Assembly (NCBI GenBank): GCA_947598825.1
Contig: CANQFM010000002.1
Coordinates: 62,001 to 126,000, forward strand
Source: an uncultured Eisenbergiella sp.
GTDB lineage: Bacteria; Bacillota; Clostridia; Lachnospirales; Lachnospiraceae
DNA: 64,000 nucleotides
Reading direction: 5' to 3'
Under the pieces are notes generated by a model. The model was given only the letters and a program-made list of their open reading frames with translations. It searched no databases and was not told where the DNA came from. Numbering within the stretch: the stretch's first letter is position 1; each line of letters opens with the position of its first letter. The position numbers were made by a program, and so were the translations under genes. Positions 53,512-61,267 of the stretch are shown piece after piece.

Positions 53512-54852
53512 ATGGCGGCAGTTGGGCTTTCCGATCTGAAAAAGACCTGGTATTATCTGCAGAAAAACGGAATACGGGAAGCATGGAACGCGGTGCGGGA
53601 ACGCCTTTATGAACGCAGGCAGACGCCCTATCTTTTCATGCCGCCGGAGGAATCCATCCTAAAGCGGCAGCGGCAGACGGCCGTCAGCGACCTGCGCATT
53701 TCGGTGGTGATGCCTGCCTATGAGACCGATCCTGGTTATCTGGCGGAGGCGATCCGCAGCTTGATGGGGCAGACCTACCCCCACTGGGAGCTGGTTTTGG
53801 CGGACGCGGGGCAGAGCCTGGGGGTCTATGAGACGGCGGCGGCAACGGCGCGGGAGGGCGCGCTGCCCTTTCTTGTGAAAGGCGAAAGGGAGGATCTGTG
53901 GCAGGACCGGCAGATCCGTTATCTGAAACTGGACAAAAATGAAGGGATCGCCGGCAATACCAACGCCGGGATCGGCCATGCCCTGGGCGATTATGTGGGC
54001 CTGATGGATCACGACGATCTGCTGACGCCGGATGCCCTCTATGAAATGGCGGCGGCTGTTGAGACAGGAAAAAAGGCGGGAGAACAGCCTTTCGTGCTGT
54101 ATTCCGATGAAGATAAATGCGACGGAAGCGCGCGGCGCTTTTATGAACCTCATTTTAAGGGCGGTTTGAATCTGGATCTGCTGCTTTCCAACAATTACGT
54201 CTGCCATTTTCTGGTGATGGAGCGGGGGCTGATGCGGGAGCTGATGCTGCGTCCGGCTTATGAAGGCGCCCAGGACTACGATCTGGTACTGCGCGCCGCT
54301 GCCCGGCAGGCGGCTTTTTGCCACATCGGGAAAGTGCTTTATCACTGGCGCTGCCATGATGCTTCCACGGCCCAGAATCCCAAAAGCAAGGCCTATGCTT
54401 ACGAAGCGGGCCGCCGGGCGGTAGAGGCGTTCTGCAGAGATGCCGGTTGGAACGCGACCGTATCCCATCTGAAACATTTGGGATTTTACAGGGTAGACTA
54501 TACGGACGGGGTTTTTTCCTCCCGCAGCGATGTGGGCGCCCTGGCGGGGCCGCTGCCCGGGCGGCGGGAATTAAAAAGCGGGATTTATGAATCCGACGGC
54601 TCCATGCGTTTTGCGGGGCTGAAAAAAGGGTTTTCCGGCCCCATGCACCGGGCCGCCCTGCAGCAGGATGTGGAATGTGCGGATCTGCGCTGCCTTACGG
54701 TGCGTAAGGAACTGATGCCTTTGTATCAACAGGCTGTCAAAGAGATGGGCGGCAGCGAGGAGTCGATCCGGTCCGCCAGCATCCGGTTCTGCCAGAAGCT
54801 TCGCCGGGAGGGCTACCGGATCCTGTGGGATCCGCAAAAAGGGACTGCTTGA
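53512..54852 (+). CDS. Glycosyltransferase family 2 protein
   Basis: 446 residues. After a basic N-terminal stretch the GT-A domain starts at ISVVMPAYETDPGYL with LADAGQS and metal-binding MDHDDLLTPDALYEM; LLSNNYVCHFLVMERGLM and YEGAQDYDLVLRAA follow. It is clearly related to the first domain of the two-domain protein encoded at 49578-51563 (shared NEGIAGNTN and DHDD blocks), pointing to duplication. The second half continues past the GT domain with an unassigned ~110 residues. GGAGAGAGAG precedes the ATG at 53512; longer frames upstream overlap the mutase gene and are rejected. Confidence 0.88.
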   Translation: MAAVGLSDLKKTWYYLQKNGIREAWNAVRERLYERRQTPYLFMPPEESILKRQRQTAVSDLRISVVMPAYETDPGYLAEAIRSLMGQTYPHWELVLADAGQSLGVYETAAATAREGALPFLVKGEREDLWQDRQIRYLKLDKNEGIAGNTNAGIGHALGDYVGLMDHDDLLTPDALYEMAAAVETGKKAGEQPFVLYSDEDKCDGSARRFYEPHFKGGLNLDLLLSNNYVCHFLVMERGLMRELMLRPAYEGAQDYDLVLRAAARQAAFCHIGKVLYHWRCHDASTAQNPKSKAYAYEAGRRAVEAFCRDAGWNATVSHLKHLGFYRVDYTDGVFSSRSDVGALAGPLPGRRELKSGIYESDGSMRFAGLKKGFSGPMHRAALQQDVECADLRCLTVRKELMPLYQQAVKEMGGSEESIRSASIRFCQKLRREGYRILWDPQKGTA

Positions 54853-54857
54853 ATATC

Positions 54858-55826
54858 ATGGAACGACAGGTAAAGACCACGGTGATCATTCCCAATTACA
54901 ACGGGATGGATTTTTTGGAAAAATGTCTGAAAAGCGTGACCGAAAGCGAAACGATAGCGTCTGTACTGGTGGTGGACAACGGTTCATCGGACGAAAGCAG
55001 GCAGTTTATCGCCGGGCGTTATCCGCAGGTGCGCGTGTTGGCTTTCCCTGAGAACCGCGGGTTCTGCGCGGCGGTAAACGCAGGGATCCGGGCGGCGGAT
55101 ACGCCCTATGTTTTCCTGCTGAACAACGATACTGAAACGAGGCCGGACTGTATCGGGAAGCTGGAAGCGGCCATGGAAAAGGACGACAGGATCTTTTCCG
55201 TCGGGGCCAGGATGCTCTCCATGCAGCGGCCGGATCGCATCGACGATGCGGGGGATTTTTATAATGCCCTGGGTTGGGCCTATGCGGCAGGCAAGGGGAA
55301 GGAGGCTTCCCGTTTCCAAAAGCCGGGGGAGGTCTTTTCCAACTGCGCTGGGGCAGCCCTCTATCGCAGGAAGTATCTGCTTAAGCTGGGGCTGTTTGAC
55401 GAGGCCCATTTCGCCTATCTGGAGGATGTGGACATCGGATATCGGGCGCGCATTTTCGGGTATCGGAATGTGGCCGAACCGGCGGCGGTGGTCTATCATG
55501 CGGGCAGCGGATTTTCCGGCTCCCGCTATAACGCCTTTAAGATCAGCCACGCCTCCCGCAACAGCGTTTACCTGGTCTATAAAAATATGCCGGTTTTGCA
55601 GATCCTGCTGAATCTGCCGTTTTTGCTGGCGGGGTTTTTCATCAAGCTGCTTTTCTTTTCCGTGAAGGGCTTCGGTATCGTCTATGCCCGCGGGCTGGCC
55701 AGCGGGGTAAAACTGTGCGCCTCTGTAGAGGGCAGAAAGAAAAAGGTGCCTTTTTCCTGGAAAAATGTGGGAAATTACGGGAAGATCCAATGGGAACTGT
55801 GGCGCAATCTCTTCCGCGCCAGGTAA
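54858..55826 (+). CDS. Glycosyltransferase family 2 protein (rhamnosyltransferase-like)
   Basis: 322 residues. TTVIIPNYNGMDFLEKCL, VVDNGSSDES and LLNNDTETRPD (metal binding) form the GT2 core, then NCAGAALYRRKYLLKLGLFDEAHFAYLEDVDIGYR with the catalytic-base acidic pair. A hydrophobic helix near 255-280 may dock to membrane. This subgroup contains many rhamnosyl- and galactosyltransferases of cell-wall polysaccharide loci, and dTDP-rhamnose genes lie upstream, so rhamnose is a plausible donor. The ATG at 54858 has no strong ribosome binding site; a GTG at 54825 is the alternative. Confidence 0.88.
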   Translation: MERQVKTTVIIPNYNGMDFLEKCLKSVTESETIASVLVVDNGSSDESRQFIAGRYPQVRVLAFPENRGFCAAVNAGIRAADTPYVFLLNNDTETRPDCIGKLEAAMEKDDRIFSVGARMLSMQRPDRIDDAGDFYNALGWAYAAGKGKEASRFQKPGEVFSNCAGAALYRRKYLLKLGLFDEAHFAYLEDVDIGYRARIFGYRNVAEPAAVVYHAGSGFSGSRYNAFKISHASRNSVYLVYKNMPVLQILLNLPFLLAGFFIKLLFFSVKGFGIVYARGLASGVKLCASVEGRKKKVPFSWKNVGNYGKIQWELWRNLFRAR

Positions 55827-55831
55827 AAAAC

Positions 55832-55860
55832 TTGTACTTTTCTGGCAGATATAGTATAAT
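55832..55860 (+). promoter_or_regulatory. Promoter of the initiating transferase gene
   Basis: A perfect TATAAT (55855-55860) lies 17 nt after TTGTAC (55832-55837), 26 nt before the start codon at 55887. The -35 box is weak, the -10 box ideal. Confidence 0.62.
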
Positions 55861-55886
55861 GTGCGCGGGACAAAGGAAACAAGGGA

Positions 55887-57305
55887 ATGATAAAAGATAA
55901 CCAGAAATATTTGAACCGCCTGCATGTCGTCCTGGACGCGCTGGTGGTGGCGGGAAGCTACATTCTGGCCTGGTGGCTCATGTTTGAGAGCAGCTTCGCC
56001 AACAAGAGCATAGGCGTTCTTCCCATGGGCATATATTTTTCTGCTCTGTATTTTATCGTACCCGGTTATCTGGTCCTGTACTATACGTTCCGCCTGTATA
56101 CGCCCAAGCGGGTGCAGCGGGCCGAGGACGATATCCTGAACATTGTCAGGGCGAACGTGGTGGGCATCACGCTGATCCTGGCGGTGCTGTTTTTGGCCAA
56201 CTCCCTGGTAGAATATATGCGGGACTTTTCCCGCTCCATGCTGGCGCTGTTCGCAGTCCTGAACACGGTGTTTACGATCCTGATGCGCACTCTGCTCCGC
56301 AGGGTGTTGCATTTTTTCCGCAAGCGGGGCTACAACCTCAGATATATCCTGCTGGTAGGGTATTCCAGGGCGGCGGAGGCCTATATCGACCGCATTGTGG
56401 CCAATCCCCAGTGGGGCTATGTGGTGCGGGGCATTCTGGATGATACGGTGCCCAGAGGGGCGGTTTATAAGGGCGTGAAAGTATTGGGCGCGATCGACAA
56501 TCTGCTCTATATCCTGCCGGAGAACAAGCTGGACGAGATCGCCGTGTCGCTTTCCCTTTCCGACTACAGCCGTCTGGAAGAAATTGTGAGCCTGTGCGAA
56601 AAATCCGGCGTGCATACCACATTTATCCCTGACTATAACAGCCTGGTTTCGGGCAAACCATATACGGAGGATCTCGGCGGCCTGCCGATCATCAACATCC
56701 GGTACGTCCCGCTGACCAATACAGTCAACGCGGTTGCGAAGCGGGCGGTGGATATCGCAGGTTCCCTGGCAGGGCTGATCCTCACTTCGCCGTTGCTTTT
56801 AGTGGTGGCGGTGCTGGTCAAGGCCACCAGCAAGGGGCCTGTGATTTTTGCCCAGGAGCGGGTCGGACGGCACAACAAGGTCTTTCGGATGTATAAGTTT
56901 CGGACCATGCGGCAGCAGGAGGGGACAGAGGAGCAGAAGGGATGGACCACCAAAGACGATCCCAGGGTGACCAGGGTCGGGAGAGTGCTGCGGCGGACCA
57001 GCATCGACGAACTGCCGCAATTGTTCAATATCCTCATCGGCAACATGAGCCTCGTAGGGCCGCGGCCGGAACGGCCCCAGTTTGTGGAAAAGTTCAGGGA
57101 GGAGATCCCCCGGTATATGATCAAGCATCAGGTCCGGCCCGGGCTGACCGGCTGGGCGCAGATCAACGGATACAGGGGCGACACCTCGATCCGCAAGCGG
57201 ATCGAATACGATATTTTTTACATTGAAAACTGGAGCATGGGATTTGATATCAAGATCCTTTTTTTGACGATCTTTAAGGGCTTTATCAATGAAAATGCCT
57301 ATTGA
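55887..57305 (+). CDS. Undecaprenyl-phosphate sugar-1-phosphate transferase (WcaJ/WbaP-like)
   Basis: 472 residues. Four N-terminal membrane segments and a CoA-binding-like cytosolic region (about 145-265) precede the catalytic bacterial sugar transferase domain: KRAVDIAGSLAGLILTSPLLLVVAVLVK, SKGPVIFAQERVG, MYKFRTM, RRTSIDELPQLFNILIGNMSLVGPRPERP and LTGWAQINGYRG. These are the hallmarks of polyprenyl-phosphate hexose-1-phosphate transferases, which put the first sugar phosphate (often glucose or galactose) on the lipid carrier. It initiates at least one glycan of this locus. It overlaps the LCP region by 4 nt only in the discarded upstream frame. Confidence 0.95.
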   Translation: MIKDNQKYLNRLHVVLDALVVAGSYILAWWLMFESSFANKSIGVLPMGIYFSALYFIVPGYLVLYYTFRLYTPKRVQRAEDDILNIVRANVVGITLILAVLFLANSLVEYMRDFSRSMLALFAVLNTVFTILMRTLLRRVLHFFRKRGYNLRYILLVGYSRAAEAYIDRIVANPQWGYVVRGILDDTVPRGAVYKGVKVLGAIDNLLYILPENKLDEIAVSLSLSDYSRLEEIVSLCEKSGVHTTFIPDYNSLVSGKPYTEDLGGLPIINIRYVPLTNTVNAVAKRAVDIAGSLAGLILTSPLLLVVAVLVKATSKGPVIFAQERVGRHNKVFRMYKFRTMRQQEGTEEQKGWTTKDDPRVTRVGRVLRRTSIDELPQLFNILIGNMSLVGPRPERPQFVEKFREEIPRYMIKHQVRPGLTGWAQINGYRGDTSIRKRIEYDIFYIENWSMGFDIKILFLTIFKGFINENAY

Positions 57306-57319
57306 CAGGAGAGAAAACG

Positions 57320-58438
57320 ATGGCGTCGAATACAAAACATGAAAAAAGCGGCACGGGAAAAAAGAAAGCGTCTGCAAAGCGCAGGAAAGCCAGGCAGCGC
57401 AGGCGCATCATTCTTTTTTCGGTGGAGATCATCGTGCTGCTGGCCCTGCTGGGCGCGATCGCCACGGTAGGTACGCTGCAGAAGATGGAAAAGATCGATA
57501 TCCCGGAGGAGGATATCATTCTCAATGAAAAAGTAGAGCAGAACGAGACGATCAAGGGATACCGCAACGTGGCCCTGTTCGGTGTGGATTCCCGCAAGGG
57601 AAAGCTGGGGAAGGGCCAGCGGACGGATACCATTATGATCGCGTCCATCAACCTGGATACCGGGGACGTGAAGCTGTGCAGCGTATACCGCGACACTTAC
57701 CTGAATCTGGGCAACGATTCCTATAATAAGGCCAACGCCGCCTACGCCAACGGCGGGGCGGAACAGGCTTTAAATATGCTCAACTGGAATCTGGATATGA
57801 ACATCAAGGAGTATATGACGGTGGGCTTCGACGCTCTGATCGAGACGATCGATGCGCTGGGCGGCGTGGAGATCGACGTACAGCAGAATGAGATCGAGCA
57901 TCTGAACAACTATCAGCGGAGTATGTTCATGGAGGAGGGAGATCCGGAGAGCAAGCTCAATGAGAATATCGTCCGGGTGACTTCGCCGGGACTGCAGACG
58001 CTGAACGGGCTACAGGCTACGGCCTACTGCCGTATCCGTTATGTGGGCGACGATTACGGGCGCACGGAGCGCCAGCGGAAGGTGCTGATGGCCTGCATGG
58101 ACAAGGCCAAGCAGGCCAACCCGGCCAGACTGCTGGAAATTCTGTCCAACGTGGTGGAGAACGTACAGACGAATATCGACGTGGACGAGATGGCGGCGAT
58201 CCTATCCGATGCCGCCAATTACCGGATCGTGGATCAGACCGGCATGCCGTTTGAAGAAGTCCGCAAAAGCGGAAAGATCGGTAAGAAAGGGTCCTGTATC
58301 GTGCCGACGGATCTGACGGAGAATGTACGCATGCTCCATCAGTTCCTGTTTGATGACGCTGCCTATGAGCCGTCGGATCAGGTGAAGCAGTACAGCGAGA
58401 AGATCAGGAGCGATACGGCGCAGTACTTAACCCATTGA
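57320..58438 (+). CDS. LytR-CpsA-Psr (LCP) family glycopolymer ligase
   Basis: 372 residues. A basic N-terminus (1-32) and a membrane segment (about 33-55) precede the external LCP domain with FGVDSRKG, GQRTDTIMIASINLDTGDVKLCSVYRDTY (the Arg and Asp residues that bind the polyprenyl pyrophosphate) and YCRIRYVGDDYGRTERQRKVL. LCP proteins transfer finished glycopolymers from the lipid to peptidoglycan, so the ABC-exported chain of this locus is probably cell-wall bound. AGGAGAG at 57307-57313 supports the ATG at 57320. A terminator follows. Confidence 0.94.
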   Translation: MASNTKHEKSGTGKKKASAKRRKARQRRRIILFSVEIIVLLALLGAIATVGTLQKMEKIDIPEEDIILNEKVEQNETIKGYRNVALFGVDSRKGKLGKGQRTDTIMIASINLDTGDVKLCSVYRDTYLNLGNDSYNKANAAYANGGAEQALNMLNWNLDMNIKEYMTVGFDALIETIDALGGVEIDVQQNEIEHLNNYQRSMFMEEGDPESKLNENIVRVTSPGLQTLNGLQATAYCRIRYVGDDYGRTERQRKVLMACMDKAKQANPARLLEILSNVVENVQTNIDVDEMAAILSDAANYRIVDQTGMPFEEVRKSGKIGKKGSCIVPTDLTENVRMLHQFLFDDAAYEPSDQVKQYSEKIRSDTAQYLTH

Positions 58439-58472
58439 CGGAAAGAAAAGACCGCCGCAGCGGCGGGATCAA

Positions 58473-58508
58473 AAAACGGGATCGGCAGGGTTTCTGCGGT
58501 CCCGTTTT
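58473..58508 (+). terminator. Intrinsic terminator-like hairpin after the LCP gene
   Basis: AAAACGGGA (58473-58481) pairs with TCCCGTTTT (58500-58508), with an inner GCAG/CTGC stem. The T-rich right arm serves as the T-tract and the A-rich left arm makes it possibly bidirectional. It lies 34 nt after the LCP stop. Confidence 0.65.
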
Positions 58509-58527
58509 GGATACAAGGAGAGGCTTC

Positions 58528-59481
58528 ATGAGCGTGGACGTCATCATACCCACCTTTCAGCCAAAGCAGCGTTTTTTGGATCTGATTGAGAGGCTGGAAC
58601 ACCAGACGATGCCGGTCGGACGGATCATCATAAAGAACACGCAGATAGAAGAATTTGAAAAGCGGATATCCATACCCGCCTTTTTGCAGGCCCATCCCAA
58701 AGTGAGCCTTTCCCATGTGCCAAAAGCGCAGTTCGATCATGGCGCCACGCGGCAGCAGGGAGTGGAGGAATCGCAGGCGGATTATTTTATCTGTATGACG
58801 CAGGATGCGCTTCCCCAGGATGATTTCCTGGTGGAACGGCTGATCGCGGCCCTGACCGGACGCAGGGATGTGGCAGCGGCCTATGCCAGACAGCTTCCCG
58901 AGGCGGACTGCAATCCCATTGAACGTTATACCCGGGCTTACAATTACCCGGACCGTTCAGGGGTCCGGACTGTCAAAGACCTGCCGGTTCTGGGCATTAG
59001 GACTTTTTACTGCTCGAATGTCTGCGCCGCATACCGGCGCGATGTGTTCGATAAGCTGGGAGGTTTTGTTTTTCCCACGGTCTTTAATGAAGATATGATC
59101 TACGCGGCGCGGGCCGTCAAAGCCGGCTATGCGGTGGCCTACGCCGCGGACGCCATGGTGGTTCATTCCCATAATTATACGCTGCGGCAGTTATTTTCCC
59201 GCAATTTCGATCTGGGCGTTTCTCATGCCCAATATCCGGAGATCTTTGTCGATGTGCCGCCGGAAGGGGAAGGGGTCAGGCTGGTCGGCCGGACGGCGCG
59301 CTATCTGTTGCAGGATCATCCGCTCCTGCTGCCGAAGCTTTTCTGCCAGAGCGCGGCCAAGCTGACCGGATACCGTTTGGGAAAGGCCTATCGCAGACTG
59401 CCGCTTTTTCTGGTGAGACGCTGCAGCCTGCAGAAAGAACATTGGACGGCGGACAGGGAGATCTTTGATGGAGATCGTTAG
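58528..59481 (+). CDS. Glycosyltransferase family 2 protein
   Basis: 317 residues. VDVIIPTFQPKQRF opens the GT-A domain; IKNTQIE replaces the usual DDGS loop; MTQDALPQD is the metal-binding region. GATRQQGVEES and FPTVFNEDMIYAARAVKAG follow, as in rhamnosyltransferases of the WbbL/RfbN type (recalled). AAGGAG at 58515-58520 sits 7 nt before the ATG at 58528, right after the terminator-like hairpin, so its expression may depend on read-through. It is the last gene of the glycan locus; the neighbour downstream is an unrelated protease gene. Confidence 0.85.
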   Translation: MSVDVIIPTFQPKQRFLDLIERLEHQTMPVGRIIIKNTQIEEFEKRISIPAFLQAHPKVSLSHVPKAQFDHGATRQQGVEESQADYFICMTQDALPQDDFLVERLIAALTGRRDVAAAYARQLPEADCNPIERYTRAYNYPDRSGVRTVKDLPVLGIRTFYCSNVCAAYRRDVFDKLGGFVFPTVFNEDMIYAARAVKAGYAVAYAADAMVVHSHNYTLRQLFSRNFDLGVSHAQYPEIFVDVPPEGEGVRLVGRTARYLLQDHPLLLPKLFCQSAAKLTGYRLGKAYRRLPLFLVRRCSLQKEHWTADREIFDGDR

Positions 59482-59512
59482 AATTATTTTTCCCTTTTGT
59501 CACAGAATGAAC

Positions 59513-59530
59513 ACAAATGATTTTTATACT
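59513..59530 (+). promoter_or_regulatory. Candidate -10 region of the HtrA gene
   Basis: TATACT at 59525-59530 in a T-rich stretch 66 nt before the start is a fair -10 box, but the nearest TTGTCA (59497-59502) is 22 nt away. Just upstream an imperfect dyad, TTTGT (59496-59500) and ACAAA (59513-59517), could be a regulator site. Weak evidence. Confidence 0.35.
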
Positions 59531-59595
59531 GAAAAGTAGTACGACGCAACGGGAGTTTTGACCCGCCTGGGCGGGAAGGGAAGGGGAAACAGAAC

Positions 59596-61230
59596 ATGTA
59601 TCAGGACGATCAGAACGAATATCAAAACGGTCCGCAGGAGGGCGATCTGCAGGGGGACAATCTGCAGGAAGGCGATCTGCCGGAAAGCGGCATGCAGGAA
59701 AGCGATCCGCAGGAGGACAATCTGCAGGAAGGCGGCCCGCAGGAAAGCAATTCGCAGGAAGATGATCTGCAGGACGGGCTGTGGCGACAGGAGCCGGACA
59801 GACAGGCGGATGCCGTCCGGACAGCCGGGAAGAAACATAAAAAAGGCGGCAGGATCGCGATAGCCCTGATCCTGGCGGCGGTGTTTATCGGGTTCTGCGG
59901 CGGGATAAGCTGGATGGCGGTCAGCTCCCTGCAGGAGCAGTTGGCGGAGGCTTCCAAACAGCCCCAACAGGAGCCGCAGGAGCAGGAGACGCTGGAGCGC
60001 CGGGAAGAACAAGAGAGCCAGGAAGAACGGGAAAGCCAGGAAGAACAGAAAGGCCCGGAAGAACAGAAAGACCCGGAAAAGACACAGCCCCAGGGGGAAA
60101 CGGCGCAGATCGATCCGGTCCCTTCCATGCAGCCTGCAGGGACGCCCGACGGGGCGACGGTGGTGACGGATGTGACCGCTGTGGTAAAGAACGTCATGCC
60201 GGCGTGCGTTTCCATAACGAACAATTTTACCCAGAGGGTACAGGACTTTTGGGGGCAGACCTATTCCCGGGATGCCCAAGGCAGCGGCTCCGGCATTATC
60301 ATCGGCCAGAATGAGACGGAGCTTCTGATCGTATCCAACAATCATGTGGTAGACAGCGCGGATTCCCTGCAGGTGCAGTTTATCGACGGGGAGATCGTAG
60401 AGGCGCAGGTCAAGGGTACGGATCCGACGGTGGATCTGGCCGTGGTGGCGGTAAAGCTGGAGGATATCCCGGAATCTACCAGAGGGTCTATCGTCGTGGC
60501 GAAGATGGGGGATTCCGAGAATCTCACCATCGGGGAACCCGCCATTGCGATCGGGAATGCGCTGGGATACGGCCAGTCGGTGACCACCGGCGTCATCAGT
60601 GCCCTGAACCGTACGCTGGAGGTCAGTGAGACGGGGGAAAGCAGCACCATGATCCAGACGGATGCGGCCATCAATCCCGGCAATTCCGGCGGCGCGCTGC
60701 TGAATATCCGGGGCGAAGTGATCGGCATCAATTCCAGCAAGACCTATGGTTCCGCCATAGAGGGCATGGGATATGCTATTCCCATTTCCACGGCAAAGCC
60801 TATCATCGACGAACTGATGACTTATGAGACAAGATCCCGGTTCACGGATGAAGAACGGGGCTATCTGGGGATTTCCTGCATCAATGTTACCAGCGATATT
60901 TCCCAGTATTATGATATCCCGGAGGGGGTTTTTGTCGCGCAGGTATACGAGGGAACGGGAGCCGACCAGGCGGGACTGATCCGGGGAGATATCGTTACGG
61001 CCGTGGAAGGCGTTGAAGTTGAGACGAAGGAGGGCCTGAACAGGCAGTTGAGTTATTATGAGGCGGGAGAGACGGTAGAGGTCACCATTATGCAGGGAAG
61101 CCCGGTGGGATACCAGGCGAAGAATGTGCAGATAACGCTGTCCTCCTACGACCAGATCCAGAGCGCCCAGTCCCGGCAGGAAGAAGACGCCGGACAGAAC
61201 GGATGGCAGAGCGGCTCGCTCTGGCCCTGA
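59596..61230 (+). CDS. htrA: HtrA/DegP-like membrane-anchored serine protease
   Basis: 544 residues. The cytoplasmic tail (1-82) has repeated Gln-Glu-Gly/Asp-Asp-Leu units. A membrane segment (85-109) is followed by a Glu/Gln-rich linker (110-165) and the external trypsin-like domain with His250 (SNNHVVD), Asp280 (DPTVDLAV) and Ser364 (PGNSGG). One PDZ domain follows (about 422-515). HtrA removes misfolded proteins at the outside of the membrane. AAGGGGAAA precedes the ATG. The repetitive acidic tail is unlike most HtrA proteins, which have a short tail. Confidence 0.95.
   Translation: MYQDDQNEYQNGPQEGDLQGDNLQEGDLPESGMQESDPQEDNLQEGGPQESNSQEDDLQDGLWRQEPDRQADAVRTAGKKHKKGGRIAIALILAAVFIGFCGGISWMAVSSLQEQLAEASKQPQQEPQEQETLERREEQESQEERESQEEQKGPEEQKDPEKTQPQGETAQIDPVPSMQPAGTPDGATVVTDVTAVVKNVMPACVSITNNFTQRVQDFWGQTYSRDAQGSGSGIIIGQNETELLIVSNNHVVDSADSLQVQFIDGEIVEAQVKGTDPTVDLAVVAVKLEDIPESTRGSIVVAKMGDSENLTIGEPAIAIGNALGYGQSVTTGVISALNRTLEVSETGESSTMIQTDAAINPGNSGGALLNIRGEVIGINSSKTYGSAIEGMGYAIPISTAKPIIDELMTYETRSRFTDEERGYLGISCINVTSDISQYYDIPEGVFVAQVYEGTGADQAGLIRGDIVTAVEGVEVETKEGLNRQLSYYEAGETVEVTIMQGSPVGYQAKNVQITLSSYDQIQSAQSRQEEDAGQNGWQSGSLWP
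59638..59765 (+). repeat. Degenerate short tandem repeat in the HtrA N-terminus
   Basis: About eight imperfect units of 15 nt built on CTGCAGGAAGGCGAT encode variants of Leu-Gln-Glu-Gly-Asp (QEGDL, QEDNL, QESDP, QEGGP). Copy number could vary without frameshift. Confidence 0.8.
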
Positions 61231-61267
61231 CAAAAGAGGGAGCGGAATATATTTCGGGAGGTATTTC

